Assembly (NCBI GenBank): GCA_013042125.1 | Contig: JABDQS010000047.1 | Coordinates: 1-5,503 of the forward strand | Reading direction: 5' to 3' | Length of the DNA stretch: 5,503 nucleotides | DNA from: Eudoraea sp. | Lineage (GTDB): Bacteria; Bacteroidota; Bacteroidia; Flavobacteriales; Flavobacteriaceae | Shown: one piece after another, positions 5,382 through 5,503 of the stretch | Layout: each line of letters starts with the position of its first letter | Position numbering within the stretch: the stretch's first letter is position 1 | The notes under the pieces: generated by a model | The model's input: the letters and a program-made list of their open reading frames with translations, nothing else | Told to the model about the DNA's origin: nothing | Databases searched by the model: none | Position numbers and translations under genes: made by a program

Positions 5382-5503
5382 ATGGACAATTTAAAAAGAG
5401 TAATTGTAGATTTCAAAAAGCTCACACCGGAGGTGTTAAAGCTTTTGGTTGAAAGATATCCGGACGGGTATGATGATGCGCATATCATCACTTTTAAAAA
5501 TGC
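5382..5503 (+). CDS. Small conserved-looking protein of unknown function, N-terminal part
   Basis: An ATG at 5382, two bases after the stop of the deoxyhypusine-synthase-like gene, opens a frame that stays open for 40 codons to the window edge. It starts MDNLKRVIVDFKKLTPEVLK and continues through LVERYPDGYDDAHIITFKN. The visible part is mixed in charge, has no signal peptide or membrane segment, and suggests a small cytoplasmic protein: a beta strand (RVIVDF), a helix (TPEVLKLLVERY) and an acidic PDGYDD loop. Position and spacing imply co-transcription and translational coupling with the polyamine genes, so it may be a regulator or accessory factor. That is inference from context only. I do not recognise a characterised family, and the 3' end is outside the window. 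Confidence 0.75.
   Translation, partial: MDNLKRVIVDFKKLTPEVLKLLVERYPDGYDDAHIITFKN

Noticed and set aside
1..5503. CRISPR array, insertion sequence, toxin-antitoxin or phage-defence genes
   Set aside because: No regularly spaced repeats, transposase or integrase motifs, or defence-related domains are visible. The only repeats are those listed near the tRNA and short ones at 1932-1981.

Overview
The window looks like a chromosomal segment from a marine-type member of the Flavobacteriaceae (Bacteroidota). The reasons are a low to moderate G+C content, starts without Shine-Dalgarno sequences, a short arginine decarboxylase followed by agmatinase and a deoxyhypusine-synthase-like gene, and the overall character of the proteins. 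This placement comes from recognising the families, not from a database search.

Layout, left to right. Bases 1-45 are the 3' part of a tRNA-Arg with anticodon CCT; its 5' half lies outside the window. Bases 46-230 hold no convincing gene. This stretch has an inverted repeat, a strong GCGAAGC hairpin that resembles a terminator, and a second 15-bp copy of the tRNA 3' end at 191-205. It therefore resembles a tRNA-associated repeat or the remnant of an integration event. Bases 231-1105 carry moaE and moaC, two molybdenum-cofactor genes 2 nt apart. Bases 1111-1827 carry, on the opposite strand, an exported beta-rich protein of unknown function with an apparent internal duplication; it converges on moaC with only 5 nt between the stop codons. 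Bases 1828-2083 are an AT-rich divergent intergenic region with only weak promoter-like and operator-like signals. Bases 2084-5503 carry a tightly packed operon: arginine decarboxylase, agmatinase, a deoxyhypusine-synthase-family enzyme, and the start of a small uncharacterised gene that runs off the window.

How the genes work together. MoaC makes cyclic pyranopterin monophosphate (with MoaA, not present here), and MoaE is the catalytic subunit of the molybdopterin synthase that inserts sulfur into it. The right-hand operon reads as a polyamine pathway: arginine to agmatine, agmatine to putrescine plus urea, then aminobutyl transfer. The third enzyme lacks the His-His motif of true deoxyhypusine synthase and bacteria have no eIF5A, so its likely product is homospermidine or a related polyamine (inference).

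The points most worth a second look are the tRNA-tail duplication with its structured insert, the altered PLP-pocket motifs of the short arginine decarboxylase, the reassigned DHS-like enzyme, and the small unknown gene coupled to it. Nothing here is clear evidence of a wholly new system.
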